Source: Seminavis robusta
Taxonomy: Eukaryota; Bacillariophyta; Bacillariophyceae; Naviculales; Naviculaceae
DNA: 38,260 nucleotides
Reading direction: 5' to 3'
Assembly (NCBI GenBank): GCA_903772945.1
Contig: CAICTM010001067.1
Span: forward strand, 1-38,260
Within the stretch, counting starts at the first letter, position 1, and each line of letters starts with the position of its first letter. The notes under the pieces are model-generated. The model was not told where the DNA came from and did not search any database. It worked only from the letters and a program-made list of their open reading frames with translations. Positions 10,150-20,059 of the stretch are shown piece by piece. Made by a program: the position numbers and the translations under genes.

Positions 10150-12371
10150 TCAGCGACGCTTGTTTCCTTTGTCTGACTTGCCTGCTCTTGCGGTGGTTTC
10201 GGGAGGTGCTGTTACAGAGGGTGGTTCCTCAACGTAAGATGCACTTCCGTCGAAGCTGACTCTAGCAGCCAGGACGAACTACGCGGAGAAGAGCAATGAT
10301 GAGATGATGATCTTTTCTGCATATCATCACGTTCTCTGTTTGTTTGGTGCAGTCTTCTGTGCGTACTTACAATATGTTGCCCACTCGGTTCGATAGGGAA
10401 TATGTATTCCGTCAAATACTCGTCGTACTGTGCGTCACTGAGGTTCAAGAGGTCGTTGACTTGGTCTATTGGTGGTGCGCATCCCGAGAATGGTACAATT
10501 GCCTCCAACGTCATTTCAAACACCGGAGGAGGACCAAAGTCGAACTCACTATCAACAATTCCTCCTGATATTTCCACCACAGAATCACCAAACTCTTCTC
10601 GGAAGAGATCCACGAAAAAGTCCAAGGTGGCATCTTCAACAGATTCAATCTCAGCCTCGGTAGGCTCCCGGTCTGCAAATACAAAGTTAAATTCCACTTC
10701 TCCGGTGATTTGGACAGCACTGGGACAGGTTGGTCCAGTCGGGGACACTGTAGGAGCCTTGGTTGGAGCCGCTGTGGGGGACACAGATGGGGATGGAGTT
10801 GGTGGCTCTGTTATTTCTGGAGCATCAGTCTCTTCCACAGGAGGCTCTGTCTCTGGAGCGTCAGTTTCTCCAACACCAGGATCTGTTTCTGGGACATTGG
10901 GGGATTCTGTCTCGGGAGCATCAGTCTCTTCGACAGGAGGCTCTGTCTCTGGAGCCTCAGTTTCCACCACTGGAGGCTCTGTTTCTGGGGCTTCAGTTTC
11001 CACAACAGGTGGGTCTGTTTCTGGAGCATCAGTTTCTGCCACAGGAGGTTCTGTTTCTGGGGCATCAGTTTCCGCCACGGGAGGTTCTGTTTCTGGGGCA
11101 TCAGTTTCCACAACAGGTGGCTCTGTCTCTGGAGCTTCAGTCTCTTCTACCGGAGGCTCTGTCTCTGGGGCCTCAGTCTCTTCCACAGGAGGATCTATCT
11201 CTGGGGCTTCAGTTTCCACAACCGGAAGCTCTGTTTCTGGGGCTGGAGGATCAGTTTCTGGTGCATCCGTTTCTTCAACTGGAGGATCAGTTTCAGCGGG
11301 CTCCACAGTTGGTGGCGCTGTTGGCGGTTCTGCTGGGTCCAATGGTGGAACTGGAGCATCTGTCTCTTGAACTGGAGAAGGATCAGTGGCTGGTGGATCC
11401 ACGGGGGGCTCTGTGGCCGGTGGATCTGTTGGTTCATCTGGCGAGTCCTCCGTAGGAAACTCCTGACTTGGAGCTTGATCTTTCGAGTCCTCGGGAATCG
11501 CCGTTTCATCTGTTGAATCCTTCACAGGAGCAGCCATCATGATTTCATCTGGCGAGTCCTCTGAAGAAGAAGCCATCATAATGAGCTTATCGCCCTTCTT
11601 TTTGGTTTCTCCCTTCCTTGCTCTTTTGCCTGCTTTAGCGGAGGAAGCTTTCTTTTGCGGTGGCGGAGAGGTCCCCTCCCTCGTTGCGACCCCTTCAGTA
11701 TGCGGCTCGGTCAGCGGGAGCTCGTCATCCTCCTCAGGAGAGGTCATCGTAGTGAGTTTATCTCCCTTGTATTTGGCTTTATCTCTCGATTTCTTTGCTT
11801 TCTTGGCCCCTTTCTTTTTCGATGGTTGGGAGGAACTCTCCTTCATTGCAACATCTTCACTGTCTGGCTCAATCAATGGCATTGATTCCTCGAGTTTGTC
11901 ATCTTTTGGTTCGTCTGCTTCTTTGTCGTCGTACTTTTCGACGATGTCCTTGGATTCTTCTTGGTCGGTGTCCCTGGATTCTTCCACGTCAATATCCTTG
12001 GATTCTTCTTTATCAGTACCAGTATCCTCGTCATTATCATCTTTATCGTCATACTTTTCGTCGACTTTTTCATCCTTTTCCTTTCCTGTGTCAGGTGCCT
12101 CCGTCTCTTCTTCTTCGTCGTCTTCGCTTACAAATTCAGAAACCGCGGGTTCATCGGGGGAATCTTCACTGGGAGAATCTTGTCTGGTTTTATCTCCTCG
12201 GTTGGTACTGACGCTACTGTCAGCAACAGAGCCTGGATTTTCTTTCAAGTTACGTCGTCGCAAACTCGCTGCTCCCTTGACGAGAGAACGTTTGCCAATT
12301 GCTGTCGGTAGCTCCAGCAGCAGCAGGCACGAAATCAAAAGGAGCCATTTGTGAGGATGCCGTATTGCCAT
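10150..12371 (-). CDS. Gene B: secreted acidic Pro/Thr-rich protein with C-type module (two exons)
   Basis: The model joins 12371-10371 to 10278-10150 (709 residues). The intron at 10370-10279 has the donor GTAAGT. Reading through it keeps the frame open but destroys the C-type module, whereas splicing restores FVLAARVSFDG, which aligns with the module ends of C and D, and gives a clean stop. A signal peptide covers about 1-26 and RxL sites lie at 28-30 and 40-42. Residues 43-330 alternate acidic blocks with lysine clusters (KKKGAKKAKK; KKKG). Residues about 340-540 are a 12-residue array of the type ETEPPVEETDAP. The C-type module spans about 552-690 with Cys just before its first strand (TCPS) and in GCAPP. 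It lacks the N-type module. The role is inferred to be an extracellular wall or adhesive glycoprotein. Confidence 0.8.
10279..10370 (-). other. Intron of gene B (92 bp)
   Basis: Read on the minus strand, the donor is GTAAGT and the acceptor is CGCGTAG. The junction is in phase 0. Support comes from the paralogues: the spliced continuation GQHI|FVLAARVSFDGSASY matches the F…(E/R)A.Y.G ending of the C-type modules in genes C and D. Confidence 0.75.
10790..11450 (-). repeat. 36-bp coding tandem repeat in gene B
   Basis: This is an array of degenerate 36-bp units coding for 12 residues (ETEPPV.ETDAP type) with alternating Glu/Asp choices. The reverse complement is also stop-free, which creates long spurious + strand frames. 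Such arrays are typical of mucin-like or adhesive linkers. Confidence 0.8.
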
Positions 12372-13085
12372 GGTCAGTGTCGGGTGCAAGCAGGTTTTAT
12401 AAAAGTCTACTCGAATGGTAGCAGAAGCCAATCAAGGCAGAAGAAGTCGAGGTGAAGTTGTTGTGCAAGAGTCGTTTGCTTTCAATTTGGATAGACTACT
12501 TGCATCTTTCCGAATCCAAGGAGAAAGACTTGGCCATTGTAACTTCGTCCACAGAAGGAGTCTTTTGGGCGAGAAATGTGGTCCAAATTTCTTCTGTCTA
12601 GCAAGCCCTGATGCCATGCGTGCAACAGTTATCATCATTTAGGAAACGGCAAAGTTCACCGTCACAGGTCGAAGGCAGCTTGGAAGCTGCATTTATACCC
12701 ACCAAACCTGGATCTTTTTGCTGTGACTGAGGCTACCGCTCCCAAAAGGCGTACCTACGTAGCATACCGTTCTTGATCCTGACAGTATGTACTAGTAGAG
12801 TTACCTAGGAGTAATGGGAAGCACATACTGACACTGTGCAACTACTGTTGCAGAAACATAGTACCGTACCGGTACGTTCTAACGCTGGAGTGCAGCTTGA
12901 CGGAGAAAGAGAAGTGGAAGCCGCGGTGGAACATCGGAAGCAAAGCTATGTTGCACATGCATGGTACTAGTATCTGTTGTTTTTTGTATTAATGTTTAAG
13001 AGAAAAACCGAGCTTCGGCTGGGAACGAGGACTTACTGAAAACAGGAAACACGAATATATTGGGATCTTCTACACCAAAATACAC
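12372..13085. other. Spacer between C and B
   Basis: This holds the gene B promoter and the gene C 3' flank. A TATA-like TTTTATAAAA at 12395-12404 lies only about 24 bp before the gene B ATG, so its role is doubtful. A GTACCGGTAC palindrome lies at about 12863-12877. I see no gene. Confidence 0.45.
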
Positions 13086-15383
13086 CTAGAACTCAATGGC
13101 AGCCTCACCAGAGTACGTGGCTTCGCCCGTCAAATGTTGGAACACATTGTCTTCACCTGTGGGCTCAAAATTCTCAAGGATCGCTGGGTAATCAGCCTCC
13201 TCAAAAATGGCATTCACAACATCGGGCGGAGGAGCGCATGGAGCAAACAGAATATTGGCGTCAAATCCCAGAGGATAGGCGTTACCGTCAAGAGCAGTGT
13301 TCGTCTCATCAATTGTGGCACTGAAACCACGGATGCCAGATCCATACAAGTCTCGAAGGAGCACTCCAAAGTCTTGAAGAATGTGCTGTGCCACCTCCAC
13401 AACCTGGTCCTCCGTGGGCTCCGTGAGTTCAGCGTTCGGATCCAGTTCCAGAAGAACAGTACCAATGACACGAGCCCCTCTACCGGGGCAAGGAGTTGGA
13501 GCTGCTGTTTCGGGGACATCAGTGCCTTCGCCACTTTCGTCCGGACTCGTGGGGCTTGACGTCGTCACGCTTCCGGTAGTTGGGGGACTCGTGACAACTG
13601 CCGGATCCGAGGCTGCCGCTGTGGGCGCTGATGTTTCAACCACTGGCACGTCCATGGCAGTTGGCTGTGCTGTTTCAACCACAGGAAGCTCCTCCACAGC
13701 AGTCGGCTCAGCCGTTTCAACGACAGGTACATCAACCGCAGTTGGTTCTGCTGTCTCAACTACTGGTACGTCCACCATGGTCGGTTCTGCTGTCTCAACT
13801 ACTGGTACGTCAACCATGGTTGGCTCTGCTGTTTCAACGACAGGTACATCAACCACAGTTGGTTCTGCTGTCTCAACTACTGGTACGTCAACCATAGTTG
13901 GTTCCTCCGTTTCAACTACTGGTACGTCAACCATGGTTGGCTCTGCTGTTTCAACTACTGGTATCTCTGCAAGTGTTGGCATGTCAGTGATCACCTCAAT
14001 AACAGTTGGCTCTGCGGTTTCAATAGCCTCTCCAACTGTTGGTGCGCCCGTTTCGGGGATTTCTGGGACTGGAATCTCTTCGGGTTCCGTCTCCACTACG
14101 GTTGGAGCAGCAGTCTCTGGGAGTGTCTCTGCGATGGTTGGTTCAGAAGTGGCCACAGTCGGAGACATGGTGGGTGTGGCAGTCTCTGGCAACGTCGGAG
14201 ACATGGTGGGTGTAGCAGTCTCTGGCAACGTCGGGGACACGGTGGGGGTGGCAGTCTCAGGAACAGTGGGCGACATGGTTGGAGTAGCAGTTTCGGGTAG
14301 AGTCGGTGACATTGTTGGAGTCGCGGTCTCGGCAACAGTGGGGGGCATCGTGGGGGCAGCAGTCTCCGGGACAGGAGTTGGGGCATCTGTGTCAATCTCA
14401 ATTTCGATGGAGGTGGGGGCACCCGTTTCAACACCATCAAATGCGACAGCGACGACGCCGACAGACTCGGTCTGAGCAAAGAAGGGCCCTGCAGGTTGAA
14501 CAAAGTCTTCGATGTATTCATCCGTGTCTGCGTCAGTAGTAACCTCAACCACTTCATCGGTGGGTGGTACGGGGAAGAATAGGAGAACAGCTTCATAGTT
14601 CAGAACAAAGAACCCCTCACCTCCACCATCAGTGAAAACAGCAGTGGGGATAATATCCTTGAGAGAATCTCCAAACTCTTCAATGTAGACTCCCGCATAG
14701 AAGTCAAACGTGTTATTGATCAACCGATCAAGTTCGTCTTCCTTGGGATACAGCAGCGCCTCGTCTGCCTCTTGGAGTCTTCGCCTGTCTTCGCCCAGGA
14801 AGTACACAATGGTAGTATTCACGGTGATGGCGCCGGGTGTCGGAGTGGGTGCTGCTGTCGGCATATCGGGAGATGTCTCTTCAATGCCCATAACATCTGC
14901 ATCAGGGGATCCTTCTTCAAGCATGTCCTCGTCTTCTGGCTCCTCGTAAGCGTCGCTTTGGTATTTACCCATCTTCATTGTACGGTCAATCATCTTCATC
15001 ATTCCGTTGTCTTTTGTCTTCTTGACCTTCTTCCCCTTCATTTTCATTCCTCCTGTTCCACCCTTATCACTTTTAGCTTTGCTTTTGGTGGTTTCGGATG
15101 TGGCACTTTTTCCTTTGCCCATGACACCTTTCTTTTCTTTGCTTGTCTTCACGGTTTTGGCCTCGCTTTTGCCTTTGCCTTTGCCCTTGCTCTCGTCTTC
15201 TGCGGAGTCTGAGTATGTGTCTGACATCATGTTCATCAGGGCCCTCTGCCGACCTTCTGAGCGTATCGGGACTCCCTTGGGCATTCCCCGAACATTTCTC
15301 TCTCGGCACTCGGTGATGGCGAGCTGAAGGACCAGAGCTAGCAGCAACAGCCATGCAGTTCTTCTCGCGCCCTTGGTTGTCAT
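13086..15383 (-). CDS. Gene C: secreted Pro/Thr-rich protein with N-type and C-type modules
   Basis: The gene encodes 765 residues in one exon. The signal peptide is about 1-25 and an RAL (RxL) site is at 47-49. Residues 66-145 are Lys/Gly/Ser/Met-rich (SKGKGKGKS, MKMKGKKVKKTK), resembling the lysine-rich parts of silica-associated proteins. An acidic stretch leads to the N-type module (about 185-315; landmarks FDFYAGVY, DADTDEY, PAGPFFAQT). A long array follows, first 12-residue units (ETATPTMSPTLP), then 13-residue units (VVETAEPTMVDVP). The C-type module (about 632-760) has its two cysteines in TPCPG and PCAPPP and ends in LTGEATYSG. This is the full architecture of the family, and no frame break is seen. 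The role is inferred: an extracellular wall, mucilage or adhesion protein. Confidence 0.85.
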   Translation of the reverse strand: MTTKGARRTAWLLLLALVLQLAITECRERNVRGMPKGVPIRSEGRQRALMNMMSDTYSDSAEDESKGKGKGKSEAKTVKTSKEKKGVMGKGKSATSETTKSKAKSDKGGTGGMKMKGKKVKKTKDNGMMKMIDRTMKMGKYQSDAYEEPEDEDMLEEGSPDADVMGIEETSPDMPTAAPTPTPGAITVNTTIVYFLGEDRRRLQEADEALLYPKEDELDRLINNTFDFYAGVYIEEFGDSLKDIIPTAVFTDGGGEGFFVLNYEAVLLFFPVPPTDEVVEVTTDADTDEYIEDFVQPAGPFFAQTESVGVVAVAFDGVETGAPTSIEIEIDTDAPTPVPETAAPTMPPTVAETATPTMSPTLPETATPTMSPTVPETATPTVSPTLPETATPTMSPTLPETATPTMSPTVATSEPTIAETLPETAAPTVVETEPEEIPVPEIPETGAPTVGEAIETAEPTVIEVITDMPTLAEIPVVETAEPTMVDVPVVETEEPTMVDVPVVETAEPTVVDVPVVETAEPTMVDVPVVETAEPTMVDVPVVETAEPTAVDVPVVETAEPTAVEELPVVETAQPTAMDVPVVETSAPTAAASDPAVVTSPPTTGSVTTSSPTSPDESGEGTDVPETAAPTPCPGRGARVIGTVLLELDPNAELTEPTEDQVVEVAQHILQDFGVLLRDLYGSGIRGFSATIDETNTALDGNAYPLGFDANILFAPCAPPPDVVNAIFEEADYPAILENFEPTGEDNVFQHLTGEATYSGEAAIEF
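13630..13975 (-). repeat. 39-bp coding tandem repeat in gene C
   Basis: There are about eight to nine units of 39 bp encoding 13 residues each (VVETAEPTMVDVP with Met/Val/Ala substitutions). The next units toward the N-terminus (about 14155-14360) have a 36-bp period (ETATPTMSPTLP), so two different repeats were amplified side by side. Confidence 0.75.
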
Positions 15384-16496
15384 GGTTGGATTGCGTCAAA
15401 GCCAGCTAGCTATAGAAGGGAGTATCGATGGCAGACAGCACAAGCAAGATAGTAACCAGTCTTCTGATCGTATTGTGATGTAAGACGTGCTCAATATTGG
15501 CCAGACGAGGAGAAATGAAGACAGCAACATGATCGATGTCTCTGGCGCCGCCGAATTGAGGACCAAAAAATGTGAGGAGCTGGACAAAAATGGGTGCAGG
15601 AAGGTACGAAGCATTTAGAAACGGCAACTTAACGAGATCCGTCAGCGACAATGTTGTGTGGCAGTTTGAGTACGGCTTGGCCAAAAACAAAAAGCCGGCA
15701 CTGACAAGATCCATCTCCGATCTCTACCGCAGGGTGCTACCAACACCGCAGAGATGAAGTGCTGGGTAGATTGAATCATTCGATTCAGTGCATTGGCCAG
15801 GCGTGTACCGGTAGCTGGGGATTGCCACCACAGAAATACCGTGACAAATGTCAGCATGCTTGCAATCCCAGATCCGTCCGCCCGGCAACTGCGCCAAAGA
15901 ATATGGTCCATACCGGTAACTTTGACCCCCTCCTGGATGCAGCATAGCTGTGTCAATCGAATCCTTCTCCATCCGTGCTATCCAAATCGTCTAGCTAGCC
16001 AGGAGACAGGACCGGTACCGGTATCTTTACCAGTAGATGTGTATGATGGCAAAGGTTCCTGAGCATACTTGCCCCGACGCTCGTCTTTTCGCACACCACC
16101 ACAGCACAGTCTCGTTTCTAATTCGAAGTACTGGTACCGTACCAGGTACGGTAAGGGCAGATGTGGTGGGTAAAAGTCATCGTCATCAAATCTATCGATC
16201 TATGGATTCAGATGCCTTGCGCTGAACCATTCCATGTACAGAGCCGCTGCAGAGGATCCATTGGTAGTGGCACATGGGAGCATCATTGCGGAGGAATGGG
16301 AAGAGAGGAGTCATTGCACAGCAACGGGTCATCATCATTTACTATTGGTTTTGGGGACTTTCATGCATGACATTCCCATCAGGTCTGCGCATCGATGAAA
16401 CTTCGCCGCGAGAGGCAGCAGACAACGAAAGGAAACTAAGTACGTGTACAAAACATAAATTATCTAACCATCTTACTGGACTGATCATCCAAAGAG
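15384..16496. other. Spacer between D and C with clustered ACCGGTA palindromes
   Basis: No gene can be supported. Four sites related to GTACCGGTAC lie at about 15805, 15911, 16011 and 16133; the last two are the most extended (ACCGGTACCGGTA; GGTACCGTACCAGGTACGG). This is the likely promoter region of gene C and the 3' flank of gene D. Confidence 0.45.
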
Positions 16497-19400
16497 CTAC
16501 AAGTAACTAATGACCCCTGTGTATTCCGCTCTCTCCACAAACACTAACAGATTGCCCGGCACAGCCGCATCAGGACGCACATACTCGTTCCACAAAGCCA
16601 CATAGTCAGCATTATCCAGAACGGATTGGAATTCCTCCAATGGGGGCGCACAGGGGAAGAAGACCGATTGGCCGGTGAAACTCAGTCGGTATTGAGTGGG
16701 TATCGCGTCGAGTAAGAATTCGGAAGATGTTGGCTCACCCGCAAAGGTAACAAAGGTCTCTGGGAATGCTTCCTGGAATGTGTCGTTGAAGAACTCAAAA
16801 GTTGCTGCCGCAAGCTGCAACTCTTCGTCTGCGTTGAGTGCCCTATCTGCAAAGAAGAATATGTATGTAACGTTACCATCTTGCACAATGGTAGAGGGGC
16901 ACTCTGTGCTTGTCGGGACCACAGTGCCCGGATTTTCGGTATCAGGGAAGTCAGTTCCAGGGGTTTCAGTTGCAGGGATTTCAGTTCCAGGAAGATCTGT
17001 TCCTGGAGCTTCTGTTACTTCAATGGGAGGGTCAGTTCCAGGAGCATCGGTTCCAGGAGCATCGGTTCCAGGAGCATCGGTTCCAGGAGCATCGGTTCCA
17101 GGAGCTTCAGTTTCTTCAACAGGAGGATCGGTTCCAGGAACATCGGTTTCAGGAGCATCAGTCCTGGAGCTTCAGTTTCTTCAACAGGAGTATCCGTTCC
17201 AGGAGCATCAGTTTCCACAGGATCCTGAGTCATTATTGGCAAGCCAGGCTCATCAGTTCCAGGAGCATCAGTCCCTGGAGCTTCAGTTTCTTCAACAGGA
17301 GGTTCTGTTCCAGGAGCTTCAGTTTCGGGAGCATCAGTCCCTGGAGCTTCAGTTTCTTCAACAGGAGGATCGGTTTCAGGAGCATCAGTCCTGGAGCTTC
17401 AGTTTCTTCAATGGGAGGGTCAGTTCCAGGAGAGTCGGTTTTGGGAGCATCAGTCCCTGGAGCTTCAGTTTCTTCAATGGGAGGGTCAGTTCCAGGAGCA
17501 TCGGTTTCGGGAGCATCAGTCCCTGGAGCTTCAGTTTCTTCAATAGGAGGATCCGTTCCCGGCGCATCGGTTTCAGGAGCATCAGTCCCTGGAGCATCGG
17601 TTCCAGGGGCATCAGTTCCAGGAGCATCGGTTCCAGGAGCTTCAGTTTCTTCAACAGGAGGATCGGTTCCAGGAACATCGGTTTCAGGAGCATCAGTCCC
17701 TGGAGCTTCAGTTCAGTTTCTTCAACAGGAGTATCCGTTCCAGGAGCATCAGTTTCCACAGGATCCTGAGTCATTATTGGCAAGCCAGGCTCATCAGTTC
17801 CAGGAGCATCAGTCCCTGGAGCTTCAGTTTCTTCAACAGGAGGTTCTGTTCCAGGAGCTTCAGTTTCGGGAGCATCAGTCCCTGGAGCTTCAGTTTCTTC
17901 AATAGGAGCATCTGTTTCTTCAACAGGAGGATCAGTAATGGGGGCATCTGTTGTTTCTGGTAAATCAGTCTCAACAGAAGGTGGTGGTGTCATAGCTGGC
18001 AACCCTGGATCTGTTGCACTGGGCGCTGCAGTTTCTCCTTCACCCACAATGGTGGGTACCACAGCTACTCCATCAGTCTGCGCAAAGTATGGACCTGAGG
18101 GAATAACAAAGTCGGACACATATACTTGGTAGTCTGCATCTTCAATAGTTTCAATGACATCATCATCTGGTGGAACAGATGAGAATGTCAGATCAAGAGT
18201 AAGACTGATCTGGTAGCCAAGATCTTCCACTTGGCTATGGGGAACTTCAATGGGAATAATCATGTCAACCAAAGTGTCGGCATAAACATCAAAGAATACT
18301 TCCATGTAGAAGTTAAATGTGTTTTCAATGAGTGTGTCCACTTCTTCATCTGTTGGCATGATGAGTTCTTGTGCCTGGCGGTGCTTTTGTTCAAGCTTAC
18401 TGCCAAGTTCTTGTACCTCACGGTGCTGTTGTTGAAGCTTGCGAACATACCAGAAGCCTTTCTTCTTTTTCTTCTTCCTCTTTGAGTTGTTCCAGGACTC
18501 TTCATCATATCCAAATACAGCTGCAGCTTCTTGCTCTTCAGGCGAGAGTTGTGCCCAAAACAATTCATCGGAAGGAACCGGCAAATCATTGTCCCATGAA
18601 TTCTGGTCATACCTTTTTGTTAAAGAACGAAACAAAACATTAGAAAGATAGCAACACGCAAGCCTTCTTCATGGTTCCTCCATACATACCCTAGTGTTTC
18701 AGCCGCTGCACGGACTTCTGCCGGCAGCTCTTCCCAATCAAAGGTCTCATAGTCAACCTGCGTGGCTCCAGCAGTACCTTCTGATGTACCTGCTGGTGTA
18801 CCTGCTGGTGTACCTGCTGCTGTTCCTTCTGCTGTACCTGTCAATGTTGGTGCCGATGTAGGTTCAATTGCTGGTTCCTCTTCTGTGGCAGTGGGTGGGC
18901 TGTCACCAGGGGCAAATGTGACATTTGCGAGTTCTCCTTCATTGTCAATGAAATATGTAATGTCAATGTTGACCCTGATTGTTCCCTCTCCACCAGATGG
19001 AGCAAGAGTGCCTTGAGTCGGAAGAAACGTTGGTTCCATTGTGGTTCCTCCAGCGGTTGGATCTGCTGTTGTAATGACTGTCGGAGTTGCAGTTGGCTCA
19101 TCTCCAATTGGCAAAAGGGTGGGTTGTCCAGTGGGTTCAACTGGCACCATGGTGGGTTCAACTGGTACTCCAGTTGGCTCGACTCCTGGTACTCCGGTTG
19201 GCTCAACTCCAGGTACAAAGGTTGGCTCAACTCCTGGTACTCCAGTTGGCTCAACTCCTGGTACTCCAGTTGGCTCAATTCCAGGCACTCCAGTTGGCTC
19301 GACTGCTGGCACTCCGGTTGGTTCAACTCCTGGTACTCCAGTTGGCTCGATTCCTGGCACTTCAGTTGGCTCGACTCCTGGTACTCCAGTTGGCTCGACT

Positions 19401-20059
19401 CCTGGTACTCCAGTTGGCTCGATTCCAGGCACTCCAGTTGGCTCAACTCCTGGTACTCCAGTTGGCTCGACGGGCACCATGGTGGGCTCATCTCCCGGTG
19501 GCAGGACAGTGGGGGCATCAGTGGCTTCAGGGGTGCTGGCGGTTGGTGCAGGAGTATCGTCTGGAGGAGATGTCGGACTCGGCGTTGGCAAGGGAAGCTC
19601 AGTTGCCGACTTGAATGCTGTTGGACCTTTAGGGAACTCAGTGGCAGACTTGTCGGCAGAAAATGCTGCATACTCGTCATCGCGAGCTTGCATCATGTTG
19701 CCACCTCCATTTTTCCTTGTCTTCATGCCCTTTGGCTTTGGGTTAGACTTGGCGCTCTTCGAGTCCATCATACTGCCGGAGTTCATGCTTTTACTGTCCA
19801 TCATACTCTTGCTATCCTTCGTACTACCAGAGTTCATGCTGGCCTTCATAGTTCCCATCATGCTCTTTGGGTCCATCATTTTCTTGGCCTTCATACTCAT
19901 AGAACTCATAGTAGACATCCCTGATTTGAGGCGTCTCCTCTCGAGTCTCAGATTTCCATGTCGGCCTCCCTTGATGCCAACTCTAGCGGCTACTTCTCTC
20001 GCATCAAACACGAGAGCCGTCAATAAAAATATCAGCCCTACGGCACTACGATGGAACAT
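16497..20059 (-). CDS. Gene D: secreted Pro/Thr-rich protein with both modules; internal indels
   Basis: The exons are 20059-18690 and 18612-16497, about 1161 residues if indels are ignored. Splicing (GTATGT…AAAAAG, phase 2) rebuilds the motif ETLGY|DQNSWDN, which has a second copy downstream (AAAVFGYDEESWNN). It also joins the first strand of the N-type module (IRVNIDITYF) to the rest (NTFNFYMEVF…EDADY…SGPYFAQT). The signal peptide is about 1-25, RRL is at 42-44, and a Met/Ser/Lys segment covers about 46-110. An array of 8-residue EPTGVPGV units precedes the N-module. A lysine cluster and a helical QQHREVQELGSKLEQKH stretch sit inside it. After a 12-residue array comes the C-type module (TECPST…FFPCAPP). 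The second array holds one +5 and two -1 indels summing to zero; read literally, the frame stops near 17385. They are either sequence errors or allele damage. Confidence 0.7.
17086..17902 (-). repeat. Internal duplication in gene D (copies 17086-17361 and 17621-17902)
   Basis: Two near-identical blocks of about 276-282 bp contain the distinctive non-repeat marker TCCTGAGTCATTATTGGC (17223 and 17764). They differ by one C (17161-17167) and a CAGTT insertion (17707-17716). The start-to-start offset is 535 bp. After correcting the two single-base losses (17164 and 17391) it becomes 537 bp, or 179 codons, as expected for an in-frame duplication. Confidence 0.8.
18613..18689 (-). other. Intron of gene D (77 bp)
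   Basis: The donor GTATGT, the acceptor AACAAAAAG and a phase-2 junction join CTAGG to GTATGAC and restore LGYDQNSW. Without this intron the upstream frame ends in a hydrophobic tail after LGYVWRN, and the downstream frame lacks a signal peptide and the first module strand. Confidence 0.8.
19137..19480 (-). repeat. 24-bp coding tandem repeat in gene D
   Basis: About fourteen units of 24 bp each encode 8 residues, EPTGVPG followed by V, I or A. The low unit divergence suggests recent amplification. Confidence 0.85.

Noticed and set aside
10402..11370. Long + strand frame rich in GSVSGASVS repeats opposite gene B
   Set aside because: It is the reverse complement of the 36-bp coding array, stop-free only because of repeat composition, with no signal peptide or module. 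Gene B on the minus strand explains it.
13381..14475. Long + strand frame opposite gene C
   Set aside because: Same cause: antisense of the Pro/Thr array. It also runs across the C-module region in a frame with no recognisable content.
17385..18635. Separate gene starting MFRSLTKRYDQNSW
   Set aside because: It has no signal peptide, begins inside an intron, and lacks the first strand of its module, which lies in the upstream exon. It is exon 2 of gene D.
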